53,226 nucleotides of DNA from Rhodospirillales bacterium. GTDB lineage: Bacteria; Pseudomonadota; Alphaproteobacteria; SP197. The translations under genes were made by a program, and so were the position numbers. The stretch is taken from positions 1 through 53,226 of the forward strand of contig JACONG010000017.1 in the NCBI GenBank assembly GCA_014323865.1, in the 5' to 3' direction. This document shows, piece after piece, positions 44,855 to 53,226 of this stretch. The first letter of the stretch is position 1. Every line of letters starts with the position of its first letter. The notes beneath the pieces were generated by a model. It searched no databases. It saw only the letters and a program-made list of their open reading frames with translations, and had not been told where the DNA came from.

Positions 44855-45030
44855 TGCTCCAGATCGCAAAACCACCAAGCGTGGCTTCGAGATACTCGTC
44901 GATGCACTCGCGCACCCTCGCGACCGAGACCGCTGTCCTTCATGCCCCCGAACGGTGCGGCTGCCAAGGTCAGGTTAGGTCAGGTTGATGTCATTGATCC
45001 CGATGATACCGAAATCCAGCGCCTCGAAGA
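44855..45030 (-). pseudogene. C-terminal remnant of an aldehyde dehydrogenase gene
   Basis: Pieces in three frames read ALDFGIIGINDINLT, then AAAPFGGMKDSGLGREGA, then IDEYLEATLGGFAI. This is the familiar end of aldehyde (succinate-semialdehyde type) dehydrogenases, where APFGG-K-SG-GREG is almost invariant. At least two frameshifts and a stop separate them. The catalytic part is absent. Confidence 0.8.
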
Positions 45031-45120
45031 CCAGAGGACGCTTCGCTCGACGGATCGCAGCGCCGTGTTTCAACCCGACCGCAGGAATTGTTTCAGTCGG
45101 GCGACAAACCCGCGGAAGAC

Positions 45121-47649
45121 CTAGTGCTTGCCGGCCAGGACGATATCCGTGGCCTCGGCCGTCGCCAGCGTGAGCGCGCGCATGTCTTCGGGCTCGAGGT
45201 TGTGGAGATTGGTCTTTCCGGTACAGCGCGCCATCATCGACGCTTCGCCCAAGGCCGACTTCAGGATGTTGGCCACGGCATGGCCGCGCTCATCCTCGCT
45301 CAGGTCCGGAGCAAAGACGAGAGCATGATCGCCGATGATCTCACCACCGGCCACGAAGGCCACGGTCATGCCGAACACCAGCGATTTCGAGCCCATGCCA
45401 ATCAGCTTGGCCGCGTCGGTGCCCGACCGAATCCCGCCGAACCACAGGAGGTCGATCTCCTCCTCCTTGTTCAGGCGGCGAAGGATGCGGATGGCATCGC
45501 GCATGAGCGAAAGATCGGGCGGGCCGGCAAGCTCCGGCCAGTCGCGACCGACCGCCGCACTACCGTTGAGCAGCAGAACGTCGAAGCCGTTGTCAAGGCC
45601 GAACACGATGGCCTTTTCGAGCGCCTCGGCATGGGACACCGAGAGGCCAAGAAGCTGGTCGTCGTGATGGCGCCTGATATCGCCGGGTGCCGCGAAACGC
45701 GGCCCGACAACATGGATCAGGCCGGCCGCCTCGGCGTCGGACGCGATCTGACCGGGGATGACAAGCTGCAGCCAGGGTACGTTGTCGCCGATCGGCTGGA
45801 CGCCGATGTAGCCGGCCGCACCGGCCTCCAGACCCTTCGCGATCCCGGCCTTCACATCTGCCGGCGCGTTGTCGAAACCGGTGGCGAAGAAGGGTTGGGC
45901 GATCTCCATGCGGCCGAATCCGAGATCGGTCGCCACCTTGCAGGCTTCGCGATAGGGATCAATCACCAGACGCGACAGGTTGGCCGGCAGAAAGACCAGA
46001 TCATCGACCGTAGCCGGGCGTTGCTCCGGGAAGGGATTCTCGCGCGGACGCAACCTTTTGGCGAGCATCTTTGCCTGACGGGCCACATCGGTCCTGTCCA
46101 TCCGCGCCATCAGGAAGATGTCCTCGCGGTTCTTCACCGAGTAGTCGGCGGAACCGGTTTCGGCATCGCAACGGTAGCAGCGGGCGGCCTCGTTGCGCGC
46201 CTCCTCCCAAGTGTAGGTCGACTCGATCTCCGGGAACTCGATGGGGTTCTCGCCGACACCATGGAACGGCGGGTGGTGCAGCCCGAACTTCTCCCAGTTG
46301 AGGTCCTGCGCCACCGGCACCCGGCGCGTGCGCCACGGCGTGCGGTAGGACACCGGCACCTCGTTACCCTCAAGGAACGACTTCACGTAGTAGGCTAGGC
46401 GCTGGCCGTGGCTCATGGCCATGACGATCGTGGAGCCGCCGAACGCACCGTCTCCGGCCGCAAAGACCTTGGGATCGTCCGTCCGCATTGTCTCCCAGGA
46501 CGTGTTGACGCGGTCCGAACCCATCAGGGTACCGGTTTCGACGTCGTCGCAGGCGCTAAACTGGCCAACCGCCGCGATCACCATGCCGCAATCGATATCA
46601 TGCACCGACCCGGCAATCGGCTCGGGCCGGCGGCGGCCTTCCTCGTCGGGCTCGCCCAGTCCGGTCTTCACGCAGCGCAGCTTCAGGCTGTCGTCACCCG
46701 CATCAATGATCTCGACCTGTTGGGTGTTGTAGACGAACTCAATGCCTTCCTCGATCGCGCCCTCAAGCTCGATCTTGCGCGCCGGGATCTCGTCGGGACC
46801 GCGACGGTACACAACCTTGACGTGTTCACAGCCCGGCAGGCGAAGGGCAGCGCGGCAAGCGTCCATGGCGACGTCACCGCCGCCGATCACAACGACCTCG
46901 CGCGGCATCTGCGGGCGTTCGCCGTCGTTCACACGGCGCAGGAACTCGACGCCGTCGATCACGCGCGCGTCGTCCTCGCCGGGGATGCCCATTTTCTTGC
47001 CCCACCAGGAGCCGATGGTCAGGCAGACCGCGTCGTGCCGCTCCTTCAGCTGCTGCAGGGTGACATCGCGACCGAGTGCGGTGTTGGTGTGGATCGTGAG
47101 ACCCGGACAGCGAGCGACGAGCCGGCCCATATCCTCGTTGATGATGCCGGGCGGCAGACGGAAAGCCGGAATGCCCCAGATCATCATGCCGCCGGCCTTG
47201 TCGGTCATCTCGTAGACGTCGATCTTGAAACCCGCGACAGCAAGATCGTGGGCGGCGACGAGGCCGGCGGGGCCAGCACCGACAATGCCGACGCTCTGCT
47301 CGCGCGTGACCGGTGCCACTTCAGGCTTCCAGCTGACGCCGAGCTTGTCCATGACGAACCGCTTGAGATTGCGGATCTGGAGCGGACCGTCGCTTGCCGC
47401 ACGGCGGCAGGCCGGCTCGCAAGGCGCATCACAGACACGGCCGCAGATCGAGCTGAACGGGTTGGTCGCCGTGATCGCCTCGAAGGCTTCGTCGAACTTG
47501 CCTTCCCATATGTAGCCGATATAGCTCGGCGCATCGGTGCCGACCGGGCAGGCAATCTGGCATGGCGCTGCCACATAGTGCTTGTCATTGGTGTCGTCGG
47601 CGAGTTCGGGCGGCAGAAGGTTCGCGCCGCTATCGGTGCTCATGGCCAT
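45121..47649 (-). CDS. Glutamate synthase-like FAD/Fe-S oxidoreductase with C-terminal FMN-type domain
   Basis: 842 residues. Residues 1-110 hold two Fe-S cysteine sets (CQIACPVGTDAPSY and CGRVCDAPCEPACRR), as in the GltD/DPYD family. The FAD site is VGIVGAGPAGLVAAHDLA and the NAD(P) site VVVIGGGDVAMDACRAALRL. After about residue 540 comes a second region with GGIRSGTDAAKLIGMGSKSL and MMARCTGKTNLHNLEPEDMR, which resembles the second half of a glutamate synthase FMN barrel. It probably feeds electrons to the partner protein encoded 10 bp upstream. The fusion makes it much longer than GltD (about 470). Confidence 0.85.
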   Translation of the reverse strand: MAMSTDSGANLLPPELADDTNDKHYVAAPCQIACPVGTDAPSYIGYIWEGKFDEAFEAITATNPFSSICGRVCDAPCEPACRRAASDGPLQIRNLKRFVMDKLGVSWKPEVAPVTREQSVGIVGAGPAGLVAAHDLAVAGFKIDVYEMTDKAGGMMIWGIPAFRLPPGIINEDMGRLVARCPGLTIHTNTALGRDVTLQQLKERHDAVCLTIGSWWGKKMGIPGEDDARVIDGVEFLRRVNDGERPQMPREVVVIGGGDVAMDACRAALRLPGCEHVKVVYRRGPDEIPARKIELEGAIEEGIEFVYNTQQVEIIDAGDDSLKLRCVKTGLGEPDEEGRRRPEPIAGSVHDIDCGMVIAAVGQFSACDDVETGTLMGSDRVNTSWETMRTDDPKVFAAGDGAFGGSTIVMAMSHGQRLAYYVKSFLEGNEVPVSYRTPWRTRRVPVAQDLNWEKFGLHHPPFHGVGENPIEFPEIESTYTWEEARNEAARCYRCDAETGSADYSVKNREDIFLMARMDRTDVARQAKMLAKRLRPRENPFPEQRPATVDDLVFLPANLSRLVIDPYREACKVATDLGFGRMEIAQPFFATGFDNAPADVKAGIAKGLEAGAAGYIGVQPIGDNVPWLQLVIPGQIASDAEAAGLIHVVGPRFAAPGDIRRHHDDQLLGLSVSHAEALEKAIVFGLDNGFDVLLLNGSAAVGRDWPELAGPPDLSLMRDAIRILRRLNKEEEIDLLWFGGIRSGTDAAKLIGMGSKSLVFGMTVAFVAGGEIIGDHALVFAPDLSEDERGHAVANILKSALGEASMMARCTGKTNLHNLEPEDMRALTLATAEATDIVLAGKH

Positions 47650-47659
47650 GGTTGTCTTC

Positions 47660-49612
47660 CTAACCAGCAGCCTGGAACAGCTCTTCGTTCCGGCGTTCCG
47701 GTTCGTAGGGCAGGCCGGTGATTTCGGCCGCCTCGGGGGTCAGTGCCACGAGGTCGTCGCGGCCAAGCTGACGGACATCATTGTGTCCGAGCGCCTTGGT
47801 AATCGCAGCAATCTGCCAACGAACACTTTCGAGGAAGGTGTAGATGTGTTGGGCTTCAACCTTCGACTTGTAGCGCGCCTCGTGTTCGGGATCCTGGGTG
47901 GCGATACCCGTGACGCATTGCCCGACATGGCACTGCATGCAGGCGATGCAGCCGCCGGCAATGATCGCCGCGGTGCCCAGCGCGATGGCATCGGCACCCA
48001 GGCACATGCCCTTCACCGCATCAATGCCGTCGCGCAGGCCGCCCATCAGGACAAGTTCGATGTCGTCACGGCGGCCGATCGACGCCAACGCGGTTTCAGC
48101 CTCGCAGATCGCCGAGATCGTCGGGATACCGACATACTCCATGACTTCCGCGCCACCGGCGCCGGTCGAGCCCTGCATGCCGTCGAGTTCGACAAAGTCG
48201 AAGCCGTCCTTCACAGCGATCCTGATGTCGTCGTGGATACGACCCGCGCCCAGCTTCACGCTGACCGGCAGGCGATAGCCGGTGGCCTCGCGCAGCTCCT
48301 CCACCTTGATGACGAGGTCATCGGCACCGAGGATGTCGGGATGGCGGGAGGGTGAGCGCAGGTCAATGCCCGCGGGAATTCCGCGGATTTCGGCCAGATC
48401 CTTGGTCACCTTCTTGGCCATGAGCTGGCCGCCGAAGCCCGGCTTCGCACCTTGGGAGATGTAAATCTCAAGCCCGTCGGCGCGGTTCATGTCGTGGATG
48501 TTCCAGCCCAGGCGGCCGCCCAGCATCTGGAAGATCAATTGGCCGGCAGCATCACGCTGGGCGTCGCTCATGCCGCCCTCACCCGTATTCTCGGCAATGC
48601 CCGCCATACCCGAGGCGATCGCAATGGCCTGCTTGGCAGAGCGCGACAGTGCGCCATAGCTCATGGGCGCGATCAGCACCGGCATGGTGAGATCGAGCGG
48701 GTTGGCACCGTTCTTGCCACCTATCCTGGTGTGCATTTTGACATCGCTGACGGGATCGTCGCCGATCGCCGCCATGGTGATGTCCTTGCGGAAAGCCAGA
48801 TCGGAAAGATGCGGCAGCTCGCGGGCGCCACCGTAGCCGCGCACACGGTACCGACCGATCTGCGACTTGATGTAGACGTCTTCCTGGATCTTGTGATTCC
48901 AGTAGTCGCTCTCGCCGGAGAAATTGAAGTACGGGATCGAGCGGACCTGGCGCTCGGCGGTGCCGTAGCGCAGCTTCTTGCCCGCATTCACGACCTTGCG
49001 GAACGTGTTCCTGAAGGGAATCTCGTAGCGATCAAGAAACTCCATGACCTCGTCGATCTCGGCGGAGTCGGTATCGACGACTTCGGCGTCCGAACCCAGG
49101 GACTGGAGCTCACCGCCAAGGAAGATCTCGCCGCCGGTCATATCCTCACCGAGACGCTCGCCCGACTGGCCGAGAATGATTATGCGGCCGCCGTACATCA
49201 TGTAACCCGCCATGAAGTTGGCGTTGCCACAGCACAGCAGCGTGCCCTTCTTCATGACCTGACCGGCCCGGGAGCCCATGTTGCCCTTGATAACCAGGTC
49301 GGCGCCACGGATGGCGACACCGGCGATCGCACCGGCGTTGCCACCGACCACGACGGAGCCGCGGTACATGTTGTCGGCCACGCCCCAACCCACGTTGCTC
49401 TCGACGTGGAAGCGTGGTGTGTCGGTGAGACCCGCACAAAAATATCCGGCCGAGCCACGGATGTGGATGTCGACCGGATGGATGACACCGACGCCGATAT
49501 GGTGGCGTGCGTCGGGGTTCAGGACCTCAATGCTCTCGCCGTCGGCGGCAGCTTTGCGTATCTCCTCGTTGACGTCGCGGGTTTCGCGACCGCTCAGATC
49601 GATCGTGACCAT
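47660..49612 (-). CDS. Glutamate synthase-like protein: GXGXG domain fused to FMN-binding domain (MgsB-MgsC-like)
   Basis: 650 residues. The N-terminal about 215 residues form the GXGXG beta-helix (HIRGSAGYFCAGLT, then VVGGNAGAIAGVAI and LIQ-type turns). From about 240 to 640 lies the glutamate synthase FMN barrel with LIAPMSYGALSRSAKQAIAI, ENTGEGGMS, DGMQGSTGAGG and a cysteine cluster CIACMQCHVGQCVTGIATQD, the 3Fe-4S site. In GltB both are in one chain with the amidotransferase; in N-methylglutamate synthase (mgsABC) and the rhizobial glx genes they are separate. Here two parts are fused and the amidotransferase is separate. The product could be glutamate, N-methylglutamate or another amino-transfer product. 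Confidence 0.85.
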   Translation of the reverse strand: MVTIDLSGRETRDVNEEIRKAAADGESIEVLNPDARHHIGVGVIHPVDIHIRGSAGYFCAGLTDTPRFHVESNVGWGVADNMYRGSVVVGGNAGAIAGVAIRGADLVIKGNMGSRAGQVMKKGTLLCCGNANFMAGYMMYGGRIIILGQSGERLGEDMTGGEIFLGGELQSLGSDAEVVDTDSAEIDEVMEFLDRYEIPFRNTFRKVVNAGKKLRYGTAERQVRSIPYFNFSGESDYWNHKIQEDVYIKSQIGRYRVRGYGGARELPHLSDLAFRKDITMAAIGDDPVSDVKMHTRIGGKNGANPLDLTMPVLIAPMSYGALSRSAKQAIAIASGMAGIAENTGEGGMSDAQRDAAGQLIFQMLGGRLGWNIHDMNRADGLEIYISQGAKPGFGGQLMAKKVTKDLAEIRGIPAGIDLRSPSRHPDILGADDLVIKVEELREATGYRLPVSVKLGAGRIHDDIRIAVKDGFDFVELDGMQGSTGAGGAEVMEYVGIPTISAICEAETALASIGRRDDIELVLMGGLRDGIDAVKGMCLGADAIALGTAAIIAGGCIACMQCHVGQCVTGIATQDPEHEARYKSKVEAQHIYTFLESVRWQIAAITKALGHNDVRQLGRDDLVALTPEAAEITGLPYEPERRNEELFQAAG

Positions 49613-50505
49613 GTGTTGTAACTTCCCGGCGGGGGTTCACGGGTGTCAAGCGCACGGCCGGGGAACAGCCGATTGAGCGACACCTCTTCGGAGGCGATGG
49701 CAATCAGGTCGTCGTTTTCGAACATGATCATCGGTTTGGCGGCCAGCTGGTCCTTGGCATAGCCAATCTCGTCCCTGGTCGAGACCAGGAACGAGAAGGT
49801 GCCATCCATGTCGCCGATCGAGCTGGCGAGCGCATCGTTGAGGGCGACGCCCTGGCTCATCTTGTCGGCGAGATAGACCGCGATCAGTTCGCTGTCGTTG
49901 TCGGTGACGAACTCGAAGCCACGGCGCTCCAGGCGGCGACGCATCTTCCAGTAGTTCGTGATCTGGCCGTTGTGAACGATCGCCACGTCCGAAAAGCCGG
50001 TTGCCCAGAAGGGGTGCGAAGCCTCGGGCTCGACGTCGGACTCCGTGGCAAGCCGAACATGTCCCAGGCCATGGCTGCCCTTGAAGACGTGGACGTCATA
50101 GACGTCGTCGACATCGTGGGCGCCACCGACATCCTTGACGATCTCGAGGCTCTCGCCGATCGAGAGCACCTTGGCGGCATGTTCGATGGCGTAGGAGAAC
50201 TTCTGCAGATCGCCGCCGAAACGCACGATCGTGCGATAGCTGCCGCCGATCCGCTCGTCCTCGACGATCTCCGCACCGTGCTGGGCGAAGACCTCCCTGA
50301 GCCGAGCGATGGCGTCGCCGGCCTCGTTGTCGGTGCCGACATAGAAGCGCAGCTTGAGCTGGCCCTGGGTGTCGTCACCGTAGAGCGCGAAGCCCGTGGA
50401 GTCGGGACCACGATGCTGACACCCGTCCAGCATGTCGACCAGAGCGCGACCGGTGTCGATCTCGACGCCGTCGCGCTTCAGCAAAATGCCTGCGATTCCG
50501 CACAT
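49594..50505 (-). CDS. Class II glutamine amidotransferase (GltB/MgsA-like)
   Basis: 303 residues, starting MCGIAGILLKRDGVEI, so Cys2 becomes the N-terminal nucleophile after Met removal. Other Ntn-type motifs are CQHRGPDSTGFALYG, GHVRLATES, AIVHNGQITNYWKMR and TDNDSELIAVYLAD. It releases ammonia from glutamine. ATG 50505 is chosen so that cysteine is residue 2. The gene overlaps the GXGXG-FMN gene by 19 bp and is first in the three-gene operon, which suggests the three products assemble to carry ammonia to the FMN site. Confidence 0.9.
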   Translation of the reverse strand: MCGIAGILLKRDGVEIDTGRALVDMLDGCQHRGPDSTGFALYGDDTQGQLKLRFYVGTDNEAGDAIARLREVFAQHGAEIVEDERIGGSYRTIVRFGGDLQKFSYAIEHAAKVLSIGESLEIVKDVGGAHDVDDVYDVHVFKGSHGLGHVRLATESDVEPEASHPFWATGFSDVAIVHNGQITNYWKMRRRLERRGFEFVTDNDSELIAVYLADKMSQGVALNDALASSIGDMDGTFSFLVSTRDEIGYAKDQLAAKPMIMFENDDLIAIASEEVSLNRLFPGRALDTREPPPGSYNTWSRSI

Positions 50506-50603
50506 GACTTGATTCCTCCGATGAAACGAAGTTTCCTGGACGTACATTGGTTATATAGCGAGCCAACCCGCCCGTTGCAACGGAAAGCGGCGGATACCGA
50601 ATG

Positions 50604-50641
50604 CGAGACGGCCCGGTCATTCCTGTGACCGGGCCGTCTCG
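50604..50641. terminator. Perfect 16-bp inverted repeat
   Basis: CGAGACGGCCCGGTCA (50604-50619) and TGACCGGGCCGTCTCG (50626-50641) are exact complements around TTCCTG. This very stable hairpin lies between the methyltransferase gene and the glutamate-synthase-like operon, both on the minus strand. It may be a terminator without a T run or a protein-binding palindrome. Confidence 0.6.
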
Positions 50642-50921
50642 AAACGCTTCAGGAGTCACACCGGGATCAGGGCGGTCCGAAGAGGACGTCGTCCGCGACG
50701 AGATCGTTGTTCACCACACCGACGATCCGCCGACCTCTGTGAGGTGGTCAGCCACGCGAGATTATGCGGGATGCGGGATGTGTGATGTTTCCGGCCTGTC
50801 TGACGCAGGACATCACGCCGACGAACTACGCCGGCACCGGGGGGTTTCATGGCGCTTTCTTCGATCGTTTCGGCGGCTTCGGTCACAAAATCCCCGGTCG
50901 GCCGGGATGACATCACCTGTT
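50642..50921. other. Intergenic DNA without recognised features
   Basis: No gene is supported in either strand. Short direct words (GCGGGATGCGGGATG) occur near 50770. Confidence 0.4.
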
Positions 50922-51545
50922 TCAGAGAACCCTGAACAGCCAGACCCTGTGGCGCAGCTCGGGCTCGCCGCCGGGCATGCCCTGGAAGGGTTCGCTGACA
51001 TCGATCTGTTCCCAGGTGCCGTCATCGGCCAGCCGCTCGAACGTGCCGATGAAGCCATCCGGCGTCCGGTCGTGGCGCATGGTGAAGCCGATGTAACCGC
51101 CCGGCTTCACGATCCGGCAGAGTTCATCGAACGAGCCCGGCGGGGCATGGCCCGGGGTGAAGACACCCGCGCTGAGGACGGCATCGTAGCTGTCGGTGCC
51201 GTAGTCGAGCGCCTCGCCCAGCATGCCGGCCCGGATGTTGCGGTAGACGCCGTGCTCGCGCGCGATCTCCAGCATCTCGAGCGAGAGGTCCATGGCATCC
51301 AGCGTTGTGAAACCGGCCTGCCTGGCCGCCAGCCCGACCGCACCGGTCCCGGCGCCGGCATCCATGATCGCGGCCTCGTCGGCGAGCAGAGGCCGCACCC
51401 GCTCGATCAGGAGGCGCGGACCGGACCATCCGTAGTCGACCATGATCTGCCGGTCGTAGGTCTTCGCCCAGGCGTCATAGGCCTCGCGCAGCTCGTCGAG
51501 GTTGGTGGCGTTGTAGAGCCTGTGAAGATTGACGTGATCGCTCAT
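50922..51545 (-). CDS. Class I SAM-dependent methyltransferase
   Basis: 207 residues. The SAM-binding motif is IMDAGAGTGAVGLAARQ, followed by DAMDLSLEMLEIAREHG (acidic end of strand 2) and YDAVLSAGVFTPGHAPPG (motif post I). The start MSDHVNLHRLYNATNLDELR is helical and resembles Williams-Beuren/WBSCR27-like small-molecule methyltransferases. The substrate is unknown. It stands alone, oriented like the amidotransferase operon but separated by about 415 bp including the strong palindrome. Confidence 0.85.
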   Translation of the reverse strand: MSDHVNLHRLYNATNLDELREAYDAWAKTYDRQIMVDYGWSGPRLLIERVRPLLADEAAIMDAGAGTGAVGLAARQAGFTTLDAMDLSLEMLEIAREHGVYRNIRAGMLGEALDYGTDSYDAVLSAGVFTPGHAPPGSFDELCRIVKPGGYIGFTMRHDRTPDGFIGTFERLADDGTWEQIDVSEPFQGMPGGEPELRHRVWLFRVL

Positions 51546-51705
51546 GGCGTAACTCCCTTAATCATCGTGACTATGGCCGCGACTATGGTGCCATCGCTGC
51601 GTGGAGGCCACGACCGGACACAGGAAAGCGTGGAGCGACGTCACGTGGTGCGCTATGATTAAGCTAACGTGAAACGATAGCCATTCTTCCAGGGAAGAAA
51701 CCGAT

Positions 51706-53226
51706 ATGGACACGCGGAAATCCGGGGCGCGGGACGAAAATGGATCGACACCGCTGCACTTGGCGGCGCGTTACGGCACAGCAGAGACCATGCAGGCTCT
51801 GATCGACGCAGGGGCCAACATCGGGGCGCGGGACGAGCTCGGAAATACACCGCTGCACAGGGCGGCGCGGTGGGGCAAAGCGGAGACCGTGCAGGCCCTG
51901 ATCGACGCTGGGGCCGACATCGGAGCGCGGAACAGCATCGGATGGACACCGCTGCACAGGGCGGCGATTGGCGACACAGCGGAGACCGTGAAGGCTCTGA
52001 TCGACGCTGGGGCAGGTATCGAGGCGCGGGCCGGAAACGGATGGACACCGCTGCTCTTGGCGGCGCGTTACGGCACAGCAGAGACCGTGCAGGCCCTGAT
52101 CGACGCAGGGGCCAACATCGAGGCGCGGATCGTAGACGAATGGACACCGCTGCTCTTGGCGGCGCGTTACGGCACAGCAGAGACCGTGCAGGCCCTGATC
52201 GACGCAGGGGCAGATATCAAGGCGCGGGACAAAGGCGGATCGACACCGCTGCTCTTGGCGGCGCGTTACGGCACAGCAGAGACCGTGAAGGCCCTGATCG
52301 ACGCCGGGGCCGACATCGAGGCGCAGGACGAAGACGGATTGACACCGCTGCAGTTGGCGGCGGGTCTCGGCAAAGCGGAAACCGTGAAGGCACTGATCGA
52401 CGCTGGGGCCAACATCGGGGCACGGCACATAGGCGGACAGACACCGCTGCACTGGGCGGCGGATGGCGGCAAAGCGGAGACCGTGAAGGCACTGATCGAT
52501 GCCGGGGCTGACATCGAAGCGCGGGACGAAGGCGGAGGGACACCGCTGCACGGGGCGGCGCGTCACGGCACAGCGGAGACCGTGAAGGCACTGATCGACG
52601 CTGGGGCCAACATCGAGGCGGGGGCCGAAAGCGGATGGACACCGCTGCACGCGGCGGCGGGTCTCGGCACAGCGGAGAGCGTGCAGGCCCTGATCGACGC
52701 AGGGGCTGACACCGAGGCGCGGACCGACAACGGAGCGACGCCGCTGCACGTGGCGGCGGGTCACGGCACGGCAGAGACCGTGAAGGCCCTGATCGACGCA
52801 GGGGCCGATATCGAGGCGCGGGACGAAGGCGGAGGGACACCGCTGCACGTGGCGGCGGGTCACGGCACAGCGGAGACCGTGAAGGCCCTGATCGACGCAG
52901 GGGCTGACACCGAGGCGCGGACCGACAGCGGAGCGACGCCGCTGCACGTGGCGGCGGGTCACGGCACGGCAGAGACCGTGCAGGCCCTGATCGACGCCGG
53001 GGCCGATATCAAGGCGCGGGCCGAAGGCGGAGAGACACCGCTGCACGTGGCGGCGCTTGGCGTTACAGAGGAGACCGTGAAGGCCCTGATCGACGCCGGG
53101 GCCAACATCGGGGCGCGGGACGAACTCGGAAATACACCGCTGCACTGGGCGGCGCGTTTCGGCACAGCGGAGACCGTGGAGACCCTGATCGCTACCGGGG
53201 CCAACATCGGGGCCCGGGCCGGAGAC
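51706..53226 (+). CDS. Ankyrin-repeat protein with near-identical repeats, cut by window edge
   Basis: The frame opens at ATG 51706 and runs to the window end for 507 codons without a stop. It consists of about fifteen 33-residue ankyrin repeats of the form TPLHxAAxxGTAETVxALID followed by AGADIEARD-G. At DNA level the 99-bp units are strikingly alike (gagaccgtgaaggccctgat and gacgc(a/c)ggggccgacatc recur almost unchanged). There is no signal peptide or membrane segment in the visible part; the N-terminus goes straight into the repeats. Ankyrin proteins bind other proteins; in bacteria many are secreted or host-directed, but nothing here shows that. The high identity points to recent expansion or homogenisation. 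Confidence 0.93.
   Translation, partial: MDTRKSGARDENGSTPLHLAARYGTAETMQALIDAGANIGARDELGNTPLHRAARWGKAETVQALIDAGADIGARNSIGWTPLHRAAIGDTAETVKALIDAGAGIEARAGNGWTPLLLAARYGTAETVQALIDAGANIEARIVDEWTPLLLAARYGTAETVQALIDAGADIKARDKGGSTPLLLAARYGTAETVKALIDAGADIEAQDEDGLTPLQLAAGLGKAETVKALIDAGANIGARHIGGQTPLHWAADGGKAETVKALIDAGADIEARDEGGGTPLHGAARHGTAETVKALIDAGANIEAGAESGWTPLHAAAGLGTAESVQALIDAGADTEARTDNGATPLHVAAGHGTAETVKALIDAGADIEARDEGGGTPLHVAAGHGTAETVKALIDAGADTEARTDSGATPLHVAAGHGTAETVQALIDAGADIKARAEGGETPLHVAALGVTEETVKALIDAGANIGARDELGNTPLHWAARFGTAETVETLIATGANIGARAGD

Noticed and set aside
51664-53145. A 493-codon open frame antisense to the ankyrin repeats
   Set aside because: It arises because a stop-free 99-bp unit is repeated many times; its product is a repeat of RCxSAFxPRLD-type sequence with no start context, and the plus strand has clear ankyrin motifs.
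51706-53226. CRISPR array
   Set aside because: The repeats are 99 bp, code for ankyrin units without unique spacers, and no cas genes are present.

Overview
The window is high-GC DNA, almost certainly from an alphaproteobacterium of Rhodospirillales-like type. Several small families that are typical of or restricted to that class are present: UPF0262, DUF2948, DUF2312/UPF0335 and the YacG-RNase G-Maf-phosphatase cluster. The order HDAC-like gene, xseB, ispA, dxs, tlyA fits too, as do ABC-type thiamine uptake and a split glutamate-synthase set of the kind used for N-methylglutamate metabolism. Genus cannot be read from the sequence.

Layout, left to right. (1) 0-10.5 kb is accessory DNA. It holds the end of a type I restriction-modification operon (hsdM-hsdS-hsdR, minus strand) whose hsdM has an in-frame amber codon. 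A second copy of the hsdM 5' end lies 1.8 kb further upstream, followed by small orphan genes, a secreted EEP-type phosphatase/nuclease and a membrane protein-TIR pair. (2) 10.8-18.9 kb is a conserved core block on the minus strand (murA, DUF2948, UPF0262, LMW phosphatase, maf, RNase G, yacG). It is bounded by tRNA-Phe on the left and tRNA-Thr on the right and is interrupted at 14.5-16.4 kb by a PIN-nuclease cassette. (3) 19-20.1 kb holds a second TIR-membrane protein pair directly after tRNA-Thr. Both TIR cassettes therefore sit at the 3' end of a tRNA gene, one on each side of the core block. (4) 20.2-32 kb is metabolic: TusA-like protein, a TPP riboswitch with thiBPQ, a Fic/antitoxin pair, Nudix, cystathionine beta-synthase and gamma-lyase (transsulfuration), DUF2312, an XRE-S24 regulator and a class III aminotransferase. 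(5) 32-37.3 kb holds an FAD amine oxidoreductase and an RND efflux pump with its periplasmic adaptor. (6) 37.4-42.7 kb is the isoprenoid block (HDAC-like, xseB, ispA, dxs, a broken sleB-type hydrolase, tlyA). (7) 42.7-45.1 kb is decaying: an intact phytanoyl-CoA-dioxygenase-like gene and an intact HIT gene stand among remnants of glutamine synthetase-like, GMC oxidoreductase and aldehyde dehydrogenase genes. (8) 45.1-50.5 kb is a three-gene glutamate-synthase-like operon (class II amidotransferase, GXGXG+FMN protein, FAD/Fe-S+FMN protein). (9) A methyltransferase follows, and then an ankyrin-repeat gene of nearly identical 99-bp units that runs off the right edge.

Working together: thiB-thiP-thiQ form one ABC importer under thiamine pyrophosphate control. 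The two PLP enzymes at 26.2-28.9 kb convert homocysteine to cysteine. The three glutamate-synthase-like proteins probably form one ammonia-channelling complex. The defence-like content (type I R-M, two TIR-membrane pairs, PIN cassette, Fic pair) sits beside or within otherwise conserved core genes, which marks these junctions as insertion hot spots. All functional calls rest on motifs recognised by reading; no database search was run.
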